Positions 29,655-37,895 of a DNA stretch of 64,000 nucleotides are shown here, piece by piece. Source of the DNA: JAITMY01 sp031553765 (lineage in GTDB: Bacteria > Bacteroidota > Bacteroidia > Bacteroidales > UBA932); NCBI GenBank assembly GCA_031553765.1, contig JAVBKY010000002.1, forward strand, positions 310,001 through 374,000. The letters run 5' to 3'. The translations under genes were made by a program, and so were the position numbers. Positions within the stretch are counted from its first letter, which is position 1. The number at the start of each line of letters is the position of its first letter. The notes under the pieces were generated by a model that was not told the DNA's origin, did not search any database, and saw nothing but the letters and a program-made list of their open reading frames with translations.

Positions 29655-31094
29655 ATGAAGTCGAAAAAAGAAACCAACCTCAACGAGCAATCTCTCACCA
29701 AAAAAGTTTGGAACCTTGCGGGCGTAATTGCTTCCGCCGGAGTGGGATTTACCGATTATATCACACAGCTCACATACCTTTTATTTCTGAAAATGGATAG
29801 CGAAAGAGTTGCGCTGGGTTTTCAGGGAGCTATTCCGATTGGTTGCGGCTGGCAAGAGTTAGCTACCCTCAACGGACATGACCTGGTTCACCAATACGAG
29901 GAAACCTTAAAAACATTGAGCAGGCAGGACAACTTAATTGGAACTATCTTTACTAAAGCCCACAACAAAATAGAACAACCAATGCTACTAAGGCGTGTTA
30001 TAGCGCTAATAGATGAAGAGAACTGGCTATCGATGGATGGCGACCTAAAAGGGTCTATCTACGAAAGTATTTTAGAGAAGAATGGGCAGGACAAGAAGAG
30101 CGGTGCCGGACAATATTTTACACCGCGAGCCTTGATTGACACCATGACCGAGGTAGTCAACCCGCTGATTACCGAGACCGTTTGCGACCCGGCATGCGGT
30201 ACCGGTGGTTTTCTGCTTGCTGCGTTCAACCACATGAGAACTCAGAGCAACGACAAGGCAAAGCTTCGATTTTTAAAGAATGAAGCACTAAGCGGAAATG
30301 ACATTACACCACTCGTTGTAACGCTGGCTTCCATGAACCTTTACCTGCACGGAATTGGCACCGACAAGAGCCCCATTGCCTGCTGCGACTCGCTTGAAAA
30401 ATCACCGAAAAAATTAGTCGATGTCATACTAGCCAACCCACCCTTCGGCACACGCCCCGCGGGCTCTATCGACATTTCGGCTATGCGCAACGACCTGTAT
30501 GCGTCAACCAACAACAATCAGCTCAACTTTTTGCAGCACATGATGCTGATGCTAAAGAATGGTGGACGCGCAGCAATTGTACTACCGGACAACGTGCTAT
30601 TTGAAAGTGGTGCAGGCGAAATAATTCGAAAAAAACTACTAACTGACTTTAATTTACACACCATCCTGCGTTTACCAACCGGAATATTCTATGCTAATGG
30701 CGTAAAAGCCAACGTACTTTTTTTCTCGAAAGGTAGTAAAACAAAGGATGTTTGGTATTATGATTACCGCACGGGAATTAAGCACACGCTGGCAACTAAT
30801 CCTCTCCAACGACACCACCTCGACGATTTTGTAAAATGCTACAGCTACGATAATCTCCTCAAGAGAGAGGAAACCTATTCAGCCGAAAATCCCAATGGCC
30901 GCTGGAGAAAATACTCGTACAACGAAATCTTTTCACGGGACAAAACAAACCTTGACATCAGCTGGATGAAATCAGGCGAGGACAGCATCGACTATTCTCT
31001 GCCCGAGTTGATGGCCTTGATTGAAGAAAAAAGCAAGAACATTTCTTCAGCAGTAGCGGAGTTGCAAAAATTAATAGGAGGCATAGCAGAGTAA
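29655..31094 (+). CDS. hsdM: Type I restriction-modification DNA methyltransferase subunit
   Basis: 479 residues from the ATG at 29655 (MKSKKETNLNEQSL); an upstream in-frame start at 29598 would overlap hsdR and adds 19 residues unlike HsdM. An N-terminal helical domain is followed by the catalytic N6-adenine methyltransferase: GQYFTPRALIDTM, SAM motif I VCDPACGTGGFLLAA near residue 177, and catalytic motif IV ILANPPFG near 260. With HsdS it methylates adenines in the bipartite target, and with HsdR it completes the restriction complex. Its stop TAA overlaps the hsdS start by one base (taATG), so the two are translationally coupled. Confidence 0.96.
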   Translation: MKSKKETNLNEQSLTKKVWNLAGVIASAGVGFTDYITQLTYLLFLKMDSERVALGFQGAIPIGCGWQELATLNGHDLVHQYEETLKTLSRQDNLIGTIFTKAHNKIEQPMLLRRVIALIDEENWLSMDGDLKGSIYESILEKNGQDKKSGAGQYFTPRALIDTMTEVVNPLITETVCDPACGTGGFLLAAFNHMRTQSNDKAKLRFLKNEALSGNDITPLVVTLASMNLYLHGIGTDKSPIACCDSLEKSPKKLVDVILANPPFGTRPAGSIDISAMRNDLYASTNNNQLNFLQHMMLMLKNGGRAAIVLPDNVLFESGAGEIIRKKLLTDFNLHTILRLPTGIFYANGVKANVLFFSKGSKTKDVWYYDYRTGIKHTLATNPLQRHHLDDFVKCYSYDNLLKREETYSAENPNGRWRKYSYNEIFSRDKTNLDISWMKSGEDSIDYSLPELMALIEEKSKNISSAVAELQKLIGGIAE

Positions 31095-32566
31095 TGGATA
31101 CGAAACAGCTACGCCAGAAAGTTCTGGATCTCGCCATACGCGGCAAGCTCGTTCCACAAAATCCGAGCGATGAACCGGCCTCAACTCTACTTGAGCGAAT
31201 CCGCAAAGAAAAAGATCTCCTGATTAAAGAAGGAAAAATAAAGCGCGATAAGAAAGAAGTAACTCGTGATACGTCCCATTATCGGAAGAACGCGCCATTC
31301 GAGCTGCCCGAGGGGTGGGTGTGGTGTAGGTTGGGGGATATTGGAAGTTGGAGTTCTGGATCCACTCCCAGTAGAAATAACTTGAGATATTATTATACAG
31401 GAACAATCCCATGGCTAAAAACTGGCGATCTAAATGATGGCGATATAACAGAAGTTCCGGAGAAGGTTACAGGGTTGGCCTTACAAGAATGCTCCTTACG
31501 ATTAAACCCTGTCGGTTCTGTCTTGATTGCTATGTATGGCGCAACTATTGGACGATTGGGCATTCTAAATGTTGAAGCCACAACCAATCAGGCCTGTTGT
31601 GCTTGTATTGTAACAAATGTAGTTGATAAAAAATACCTATTTTACTACCTACTCTCTCAAAGAAAGGAGTTTCAGAGCAAAGCTGAAGGTGGGGCTCAGC
31701 CTAACATATCCAAAGATAAAATAGTAAATACTCTTATCGCACTTCCCCCATTATCCGAGCAACATCGCATTATCTCTGCAATTGAAAAGATATTCACTCT
31801 AATCGATCAGATAGAAAAGGACAAACTATCCTTTGAGCATTTTATCCGGCAAGGCAAATCCAAAGTTCTTAATTTGGCTATTCGAGGCAAACTCGTTTCG
31901 CAAGACCCGAAGGACAAACCTGCTTCGGCTCTACTGAAAAAGATTAAAAAAGAAAAGGCAGCACTTGCTAAAACGGGTAAAAAAACGCCAAAAACAACTG
32001 ACGATAGCCCACATTATAGGAATGTGCCCTTTGAGGTGCCGCAAAGCTGGGTGTGGTGTAAGTTAGGAGATATTGGAAATTGGGCATCTGGCTCTACGCC
32101 TAGTCGGAATAATTCAAGGTACTATTATGAAGGAGCAATTCCTTGGCTAAAAACAGGAGACTTAAGCGATGGCGATATAACAGCAACTTCGGAGAAGGTT
32201 ACAAAACTGGCCTTACAAGAATGCTCCCTACGATTAAATCCGGCGGGTTCGGTTTTGATAGCTATGTATGGTGCAACCATTGGAAAGTTAGGAATATTAA
32301 ACATTGATTCGACAACGAATCAAGCTTGTTGTGCTTGTATTCCAACTAAATCAGTAGAGAAGAAATATCTCTTTTACTATTTACTATCCCAAAGGACATA
32401 TTTTCAGAATAAAGCCGAAGGTGGTGCACAACCTAATATTTCAAAGGATAAAATTATACATACCCTGATGCCGCTTCCTCCCCTTGCCGAACAGCAACGC
32501 ATCATCCTAAAAATTGAATCTATCTTCAATCAACTAGATAGAATAGCTGAGATGTTAAAGGCGTAG
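31094..32566 (+). CDS. hsdS: Type I specificity subunit, active copy, two near-identical recognition domains
   Basis: 490 residues. Target-recognition domain 1 spans about 70-218 (from LPEGWVWCRLGDIG) and domain 2 about 314-461 (from VPQSWVWCKLGDIG), each followed by a conserved helical region with IRGKLV. By my count the two domains agree at 124 of 153 aligned residues, which is unusual because the two halves normally differ and read different half-sites. The predicted target is therefore bipartite and nearly symmetric. Two stretches of the gene (31273-31347 and 31949-32061) are exact inverted copies of parts of the silent hsdS at 33443-34733, so this copy is the expression site of an invertible switch. 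It overlaps the hsdM stop by one base. Confidence 0.95.
   Translation: MDTKQLRQKVLDLAIRGKLVPQNPSDEPASTLLERIRKEKDLLIKEGKIKRDKKEVTRDTSHYRKNAPFELPEGWVWCRLGDIGSWSSGSTPSRNNLRYYYTGTIPWLKTGDLNDGDITEVPEKVTGLALQECSLRLNPVGSVLIAMYGATIGRLGILNVEATTNQACCACIVTNVVDKKYLFYYLLSQRKEFQSKAEGGAQPNISKDKIVNTLIALPPLSEQHRIISAIEKIFTLIDQIEKDKLSFEHFIRQGKSKVLNLAIRGKLVSQDPKDKPASALLKKIKKEKAALAKTGKKTPKTTDDSPHYRNVPFEVPQSWVWCKLGDIGNWASGSTPSRNNSRYYYEGAIPWLKTGDLSDGDITATSEKVTKLALQECSLRLNPAGSVLIAMYGATIGKLGILNIDSTTNQACCACIPTKSVEKKYLFYYLLSQRTYFQNKAEGGAQPNISKDKIIHTLMPLPPLAEQQRIILKIESIFNQLDRIAEMLKA
31273..31347 (+). repeat. Inverted repeat 1, active copy (75 bp)
   Basis: Exact reverse complement of 34659-34733, compared base by base. 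It covers the end of the N-terminal conserved segment and the first residues of recognition domain 1 (SHYRKNAPFELPEGWVWCRL). The copies diverge on both sides. Confidence 0.95.
31949..32061 (+). repeat. Inverted repeat 2, active copy (113 bp)
   Basis: Exact reverse complement of 33942-34054. It covers the end of the central conserved region up to the start of recognition domain 2 (KTGKKTPKTTDDSPHYRN through WVWCK). The copies diverge immediately on both sides. Confidence 0.95.
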
Positions 32567-32586
32567 GTTTTAAAACCTACGCCTTT
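32557..32586. terminator. 30-bp perfect palindrome at the hsdS stop, probable bidirectional terminator
   Basis: AAAGGCGTAGGTTTT (32557-32571) and its exact complement (32572-32586) abut with no spacer and include the hsdS stop TAG (32564-32566). It lies between the convergent hsdS and recombinase genes, with short T-runs on both strands. Confidence 0.7.
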
Positions 32587-32594
32587 TCTGATTT

Positions 32595-33401
32595 CTACCA
32601 AATTACTATTTTATCTACAATCTGCTGTTGCTCACTTGCAGTACGACGCAAGTAGATTCGTGTAGTTTCAATGCTTTCATGCCCCATCAAATCGGCAAGC
32701 AAAGCGATGTCGTTAAATCTATCTAGAAAGTTTTTGGCAAAACGATGTCGAAATGAATGCGGATAAATATACTTTATGTTGAGCCCATATTGTTCAGCAA
32801 AGTGTTTTAGTTGGTGCGAGATGCCACGTGCAGTAATACGCTCTCCAAAGCGATTGAGAAAGATGTATCCCGTTGCTATCCCTTTCTCGGATAGCCATGC
32901 TTCTGCTTCCACACGAAGTTTCTTAGGAATGTAAAGGCGTCGAACCTTGCCACCTTTGGTGTACATATCGAGATATCCGATTTGCACATGCTCTGCTTTG
33001 ATTTGCAACAACTCGCTTACGCGAGCGCCTGTGGCCGTCAAAAACCAAACGACAAAGTGCCAATCAGCATGCCCCTCAGACTTCAGTTTTGCTTTTAGGA
33101 ACTTGTAGTCGGCATCGCTCACTACATTTTCTAAAAAATTCTTTTGTTGAACTTTGATAAACTTGAGTTTTAGCCGATCCTTTTTTATAAACTCAAGATA
33201 CTTATTCATAGCCTGCAAACGTAGGTTAACTGTTTGTGGCTTGAAGTGTTCGATAAGATAGCCCTTGTAGGCCAAAAGATTTTCTTTGTCCAACTTTTCG
33301 TAGTGACCATTGAAGTAATCTACTGTCCATGCATACGAATTGATCGTTCCCTTGGACAAGTCACTTTTGGCTAAAAAGGCCTGAAATTGTGATGTTACCA
33401 T
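32595..33401 (-). CDS. Tyrosine recombinase, probable hsdS invertase
   Basis: 268 residues. An N-terminal SAM-like/core-binding domain (about 1-105, SKGTINSYAWTVDYF) is followed by the catalytic domain with the expected residues: Arg in TATGARVSELLQI, His-x-x-Arg in HSFRHRFAKNFL, His in LMGHESIETTRIY and the nucleophile Tyr in that same motif (IYLRRT). It lies inside the inverted-repeat interval between the two hsdS copies, as dedicated HsdS invertases do, so inversion of hsdS is its most likely job rather than chromosome dimer resolution or phage integration. It is convergent with active hsdS and separated from the silent copy by 41 bp. Confidence 0.9.
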   Translation of the reverse strand: MVTSQFQAFLAKSDLSKGTINSYAWTVDYFNGHYEKLDKENLLAYKGYLIEHFKPQTVNLRLQAMNKYLEFIKKDRLKLKFIKVQQKNFLENVVSDADYKFLKAKLKSEGHADWHFVVWFLTATGARVSELLQIKAEHVQIGYLDMYTKGGKVRRLYIPKKLRVEAEAWLSEKGIATGYIFLNRFGERITARGISHQLKHFAEQYGLNIKYIYPHSFRHRFAKNFLDRFNDIALLADLMGHESIETTRIYLRRTASEQQQIVDKIVIW

Positions 33402-33941
33402 AAATTTGTTATTTTAAAAGTTTACGGTAACAATAAACACTTTTATTTCAAACCTAAGTTGCTTTGAATTGAATCTAAAGTTGAAAATATTTTTTCGATT
33501 TGGGATACAATACGTTGCTGTTCGGCAACTGGAGGAAGAGGAACAAAAATTTCTTCAAACTCTTTTTGGGTTATTCCTTTTACAGTTGACCCCTGCCCTT
33601 GAATGTCTAATGTTTTGTAATAATAGACATAAAATAGTCGATTGAAAAAACTTGACAGAGTGATTCCTCTTAGGTCTTGATTAATTGCTACATCTATGTT
33701 ATTAATCACAATCCTATCTAAGGAAATTCTTGTACAAACAATAATATTGTTGGCCTTTACTAGATTAGAACTGCTATTGGTAAGCCCCTCTTCGGAAATT
33801 GTATCTATTGTATCACTCAAGTATAATTCTCCCTCTAGCAAATCTTTTACACTGGCCCATTTAATAGGTCCATTCCAATACTGACGGTTGCTTTTTGATG
33901 GTGTACCGCCACCAACGTTTTCTATATAAATATCTTTATTT

Positions 33942-34054
33942 TTACACCACACCCAGCTTTGCGGCACCTCAAAGGGCACATTCCTATAATGTGGGCTATC
34001 GTCAGTTGTTTTTGGCGTTTTTTTACCCGTTTTAGCAAGTGCTGCCTTTTCTTT
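33942..34054 (-). repeat. Inverted repeat 2, silent copy (113 bp)
   Basis: Exact reverse complement of 31949-32061; lies before the second recognition domain of the silent cassette. Confidence 0.95.
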
Positions 34055-34658
34055 CCGAATTTTTTCTAAAAGTACAGAGGCTGGTTCATCGCTTGAATTC
34101 TGTGAGACGAGTTTACCTTGTATGGCCAAATTGAGCACCTTGTGCTTGGTCTGTTGGATGAACCTCTCCATGGATAACTTATCTTTCTCCAACTGGTCAA
34201 TGAAGGTAAAAATATGTTCGATCTCTGAAACAATACGTTGTTGCTCAGCCATGGGGGGTAGAGGAACCTGCAGCAGCTCAAATTTACTTTTGTTTAAAAG
34301 TGGAAGAGTTGTCGCTGATGCATTAGTTTTGATTTTACTTTGAAAGTAGTCGGACGTGCAAAGAAAATAAAAGTACTCTGAAGAAAAGTGCAACGGATTT
34401 GGAAGGATTGCGTTTATTTGCTGATTGCAAGCACCCTTTCTACGAATCAGCCCAGTTTTCCCAATAGTTGCACCAATGCAGGTGACAAGAATAGAGTATG
34501 GTGGTAGTTCTCGTGCTTGAGCAAGTCCCATTGCTGATAACCCGTCCGAAGCAGAATAAACGTGATTACCTGTAGCTAAGTCTGCAGGCTTATAAAAAGG
34601 AAAGTCATCGCCATAATACTCCTTATTTTCTTTTGGCGGTGTAGTGCCTGTTACTACC

Positions 34659-34733
34659 CTTCCAATATCCCCCAACCTACACCACACCCACCCCTCGGGC
34701 AGCTCGAATGGCGCGTTCTTCCGATAATGGGAC
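34659..34733 (-). repeat. Inverted repeat 1, silent copy (75 bp)
   Basis: Exact reverse complement of 31273-31347; forms the 5' edge of the silent cassette. Confidence 0.95.
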
Positions 34734-34836
34734 TTTGCAGAAGTTTAAAGAGGTTAGAACAAAGTTTATCTCATTGAAATCAGTAGCAATAAAACTCGCC
34801 ATGTCACCATAAAAATGACACAGCAACAATTGCCAC

Positions 34837-34873
34837 AAAAAAAATCGGCTGTAAACATTGCGTTTACAGCCGA
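34837..34873 (-). terminator. Rho-independent terminator, minus strand
   Basis: TCGGCTGTAAAC (34845-34856) pairs perfectly with GTTTACAGCCGA (34862-34873) around a 5-nt loop, and the eight A residues at 34837-34844 give a T-run on the minus strand. It lies just beyond a short relic of the dnaK 3' end, as a terminator follows the real dnaK. Confidence 0.88.
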
Positions 34874-34897
34874 CATCAAAAACTATTTATGGATTAC

Positions 34898-34917
34898 TCT
34901 TACTTCACCTCCTCAAA
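34898..34917 (-). repeat. 20-bp direct repeat of the dnaK 3' end
   Basis: Identical to 38730-38749, which holds the last codons (FEEVK and stop) of dnaK. Here the reading frame is open for only about nine codons before a stop, so it is a relic or a recombination site, not a gene. Confidence 0.8.
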
Positions 34918-35028
34918 AGAAACCACTACTTAATATTAAATAGTTACAAACTTATGGTACAAATATGATACAGATAAAACGATAATCATCGGTCACATTA
35001 TTATCATATTCCATCTTTTAGATAGATA

Positions 35029-35448
35029 CTATCCCCATGCTTCAACTACTGCGTCAGGATACTCACGACAGTTCTGCAAAACCGATTTACAAAAACTGAC
35101 AAAACCTTCATAGTTACCCCAACCATTAGGCGGATTATAAGCCTTGTATTTATCAGGATTTGCCTCCAACTCTTTAACTCCTTTCTCTAATGGCAAAATC
35201 ATTTGAGAAGCCGAGGTAATACCGACCTCCCCTGGGTGCCACAAAATTTCATACAATCCAACAGCCTTTGCCATTTCGTTGAGATTATGGGTAACGTTGA
35301 AAGCGGACAATTTTGCCTCCTCATAATCGTCTTCGAGTTGTTCAATTTTGTTCTGAACACTTCGAAGTTCATCCTGAAGGACATCAATGTCCCTCCTTAT
35401 TCTCCGAATGTCAACATCATTTTTGAAAAAACATATATCTAAACTCAT
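35029..35448 (-). CDS. Small conserved hypothetical protein with coiled-coil start
   Basis: 139 residues from the ATG at 35448 (MSLDICFFKNDVDIRR); an upstream TTG would add only two. Residues about 15-48 form a charged heptad-like coiled coil (VLQDELRSVQNKIEQLEDDYEEAK). The rest matches a pattern I associate with a small family seen in phage and accessory regions: VTHNLNEMAKAVGLYEILWHP, then PLEKGVKELEANPDKY and PNGWGNYEGFVSFCKSVL. No catalytic motif or function is recognised. It is on the same strand as the following accessory genes and downstream of them, with its own terminator at 34837. Confidence 0.7.
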   Translation of the reverse strand: MSLDICFFKNDVDIRRIRRDIDVLQDELRSVQNKIEQLEDDYEEAKLSAFNVTHNLNEMAKAVGLYEILWHPGEVGITSASQMILPLEKGVKELEANPDKYKAYNPPNGWGNYEGFVSFCKSVLQNCREYPDAVVEAWG

Positions 35449-35564
35449 GTGCAAATTGACTTTATCAACTTTCGTTTATTCAAATTAGTATTCCTCTGTA
35501 ACTGCATTTTCTTCCAGTACGTTTTTACAGATATACCACCTTATGGAATCACAATACTTCGACT

Positions 35565-36065
35565 CTACTTATTCAATTCTTCCAAGAAATTAACGAAAAC
35601 AAAGGAATCTTGAAATTCAATACTTTCATTATTCCATTTGTTCTGCAAATATTCAAAACCTGCATTGGCATAACCTTCCATTTGACGAAACAATTCGGAA
35701 ACAAAATTATCTATTGTTTCTTCGTTGGCATTTTCTAATTCAAACCATGAAAAAGATATATTATACTTTTCTGTATCATTGAGTAATAACATCAAAATAA
35801 AGTCTCTTACAGAAGTAGGCTTCCAATCCACAAATGAGGCAAATTCGGTTGTTTTTTCACCTCTTTCAATAAATTTTGGTATTCCCAATTTATAGCCAAT
35901 AATGAAAGCGTACATATATGTTTGATAGAAAGCTCCAAACGCAGAAAAATCACCTTTCCCGCTACTGTCTCCTTTAACAGAAATATTATCAATCAAAGAA
36001 CGATACTGTTCTTTATATCTTGGTCTTTTCTGACCAATTTTATCTTTTAATTCTGAACCGTTCAT
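35565..36065 (-). CDS. Hypothetical protein coupled to the ATPase fragment
   Basis: 166 residues, mostly predicted helical, no signal peptide. Recognisable stretches are KGDSSGKGDFSAFGAFYQTYMYAF and FASFVDWKPTSVRDFILMLLLND. I do not recognise the family. Its ATG lies 4 bp after the stop of the truncated SMC-like ATPase gene, so they formed an operon, and it may be the partner subunit of a defence ATPase. With the ATPase broken the pair is probably inactive. Confidence 0.65.
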   Translation of the reverse strand: MNGSELKDKIGQKRPRYKEQYRSLIDNISVKGDSSGKGDFSAFGAFYQTYMYAFIIGYKLGIPKFIERGEKTTEFASFVDWKPTSVRDFILMLLLNDTEKYNISFSWFELENANEETIDNFVSELFRQMEGYANAGFEYLQNKWNNESIEFQDSFVFVNFLEELNK

Positions 36066-36069
36066 AATT

Positions 36070-36905
36070 CTAAAATTTATCTGGGTAATAGCACTTGTTG
36101 TTTGTAACTAAATTTGCGGCATCGGCTTTTTCTTTTACATAATTAACATAGAATGTACCATGAATTTCGCCATTAGTCATCTTTTCTAAGATTTTATTTC
36201 CTTTGTCATTTAAATAATTGTTGGCGTTTGGATTATACAAATCTTTGATAAATATAATACTTTGATTAAACACCTGTGGAGCTATTTCAAAAAAGTTATA
36301 CATGAAATTGTCACCAAATTCTGAAAAAGGAGCATCTGAAACAAAAGGATAATCAAAGTGTTTGTTGCCAACCCTTGAAGATATAATAGCCATCACAATA
36401 GACAGTTGCTTCATTCGTTGAAAACCAGTGCTAAGTCCTGTTAGTTCATTATCATTCATGTTTCGGATAGATACTTGTACTGTATTATCGTCTTGTTTTT
36501 TAAATCTTAAACGCCCCCCAGCAACTTGATTTCCCTTTGTGAGGTCACTATATTTTTGATTGGCCTCCTTTTCTAAGGAATTCAAAATTCTATCGAAAAT
36601 TCGTTCCTTTGAATCAAGAAACATTTTTTCCACACAACACATCATATCTCTAAAATCGCGGTATGGAGCGAGTTTTGCACTCTGATTGATACTACTTCGT
36701 TCCTTTTCAATTTGCGCTAACCGAACATTCCATTGCTTTATCTGCTCATTGGCTCGTTTTATTAAGCCTTTTTTATCTTCTATTGTACGCTCTGCTAATG
36801 AATGATCGTCAATATCACTTTTATTATCCGATTAGGAAGTTGTGCCATTATTTCTGCCTCCGTTTGATTAATTACAAATATGTGGTTTACCAGCGTTATG
36901 AATCA
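36070..36905 (-). pseudogene. Broken C-terminal part of an SMC/DndD-like ATPase
   Basis: The longest intact frame (36070-36645) carries an ABC-type signature GLSTGFQRMKQLSIVMAI and a Walker B/D-loop-like segment YPFVSDAPFSEF, as in DndD/RecN/SMC-type ATPases. Reading upstream in the same frame gives a coiled-coil stretch (SLAERTIEDKKGLIKRANEQ) up to a stop near 36831-36833. In another frame the sequence continues as NHIFVINQTEAEIMAQLPN up to the stop of the next gene, so one base has been lost in the run ATAATAAAAG. The Walker A half is absent, cut off at the AbiE-type toxin gene. Thus it is a 5'-truncated and frameshifted relic; which ATPase family it came from is uncertain. Confidence 0.75.
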
Positions 36906-37895
36906 TCATCTATCTTCTTTCCTGTATGCCAGAGATAGACTGTGAAACAGGCTTGATATTGCATTGGCAACATCCGTTTCATCTGGTATTGCCACAAAGG
37001 ACAATTGCGTTAATTCATTTCGATAGGTGATTCGCAAGTTTTCCCATAAAGCAGGAAAATCGGTCATCAAAAGAGACTCCTCAACATCTCTTATTCGCCA
37101 TCCCTCTGGCATATCAAAGGTTGCTCTGTCGTGAGCAAGCAACTCCTGAAAATCTGCTTTGAAGTTAGGCGATTGAATATATGCTGCACACTCGACATCA
37201 TTTACCAAATAGTACAAATCGTAAAAATGGCGAATTTTAGAGGCAATCGCTTGTGTCGGATTTTCTGAAAATGAGAATCGCACAAGTGACACGAGTTTTT
37301 CGATCATCGTGCGACGTTTATCAAGTACATTTAGAGAAAACGCCCGCAATCCGTACCTTTCAATCGCTTCCACTCGATTAGTTGCTACAAGGAACTCTGT
37401 AATAAATGAAGTAATGCGTTGCTTCACATAAGGATATGGATTAGCAAACGAATTTATCTCTATAATAATTCTATTCGGAACTCTATCGTCTATACGACTG
37501 GATAATGCCGTTGGATATTCAAAGATCGATTTACGAAACATAGAGCCCTTACTAGTTATGCCCGGCTCCACAATTTCTGTCAATCCTATCGCAATCTCCT
37601 TCTCTATATTGCGAATTTTCGTTTTCAAGGTATTACCACTCAAATTCTCATTAATCATGGCGATGTCTATATCCTCTGAAAAACGATTTATCAAGCGATA
37701 GCCTTTCGACAAAGAAGTTCCGCCTTTGAATACCGTATTTTCGATATGACTGGATTGAGCCAAACGGCAAAGGAGAAGCGTTATCCAATAATCCTTTTCC
37801 ACAAACTCCGGCGTAATATTAAAGTGCATTGAAGCAAACGTAATCAATGCTCTAAAGTTTTTTATATCGGTGTGCAAGTTCATCGAATATGCCAT
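36906..37895 (-). CDS. abiEii: AbiEii/AbiGii-type nucleotidyltransferase toxin
   Basis: 329 residues. The nucleotidyltransferase motif is clear near residues 58-82: FKGGTSLSKGYRLINRFSED followed by IDIAMI, giving the GGTSLSK and SEDID signatures of the AbiEii/MenT toxin family. These toxins modify tRNA or nucleotides and stop growth, often upon phage infection. Start: ATG 37895 (MAYSMNLHT); the ATG at 37883 is an alternative. Its 5' end overlaps the antitoxin gene by 16 bp, so the two are translationally coupled. Its 3' end abuts the broken ATPase gene. Confidence 0.92.
   Translation of the reverse strand: MAYSMNLHTDIKNFRALITFASMHFNITPEFVEKDYWITLLLCRLAQSSHIENTVFKGGTSLSKGYRLINRFSEDIDIAMINENLSGNTLKTKIRNIEKEIAIGLTEIVEPGITSKGSMFRKSIFEYPTALSSRIDDRVPNRIIIEINSFANPYPYVKQRITSFITEFLVATNRVEAIERYGLRAFSLNVLDKRRTMIEKLVSLVRFSFSENPTQAIASKIRHFYDLYYLVNDVECAAYIQSPNFKADFQELLAHDRATFDMPEGWRIRDVEESLLMTDFPALWENLRITYRNELTQLSFVAIPDETDVANAISSLFHSLSLAYRKEDR

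Larger units (their letters stand above)
31273..34733. other. Invertible hsdS locus (phase-variable type I specificity switch)
   Basis: The segment carries most of the active hsdS, the recombinase gene and the reversed silent hsdS, bounded by inverted repeat 1. Inverted repeat 2 is nested inside. Inversion at repeat 1 would swap both recognition domains; at repeat 2 only the second; both events together swap only the first. This predicts four HsdS forms. The layout matches recombinase-driven hsdS inversion known in Bacteroides and in the pneumococcal SpnIII system. Confidence 0.88.
33443..34733 (-). pseudogene. Silent, headless hsdS cassette with two alternative recognition domains
   Basis: Open reading runs from the inverted repeat 1 copy (SHYRKNAPFELPEGWVWCRL) to the stop at 33443, about 430 codons, but there is no N-terminal conserved segment and an in-frame stop lies about a dozen bases upstream, so it should not be made as is. 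It contains a first recognition domain (GDIGRVVTGTTPPKENKEYYG...), a central conserved helical region and a second domain (KDIYIENVGGGTPSKSNRQYW...). Both differ from the domains now in the active gene. It functions as a donor of alternative specificities through inversion. The final PPVAEQQRIVSQIEKIFSTL is intact. Confidence 0.9.

Noticed and set aside
32595..33401. Recombinase as a phage integrase of the 34.9-38.7 kb block
   Set aside because: It lies outside the direct repeats at the dnaK end and inside the hsdS inverted repeats, so an invertase role is better supported.
34733..34760. A start codon or N-terminal part for the silent hsdS
   Set aside because: Reading upstream on the minus strand meets an in-frame stop a few codons beyond the repeat, and the conserved HsdS N-terminus is missing, so the copy is headless.
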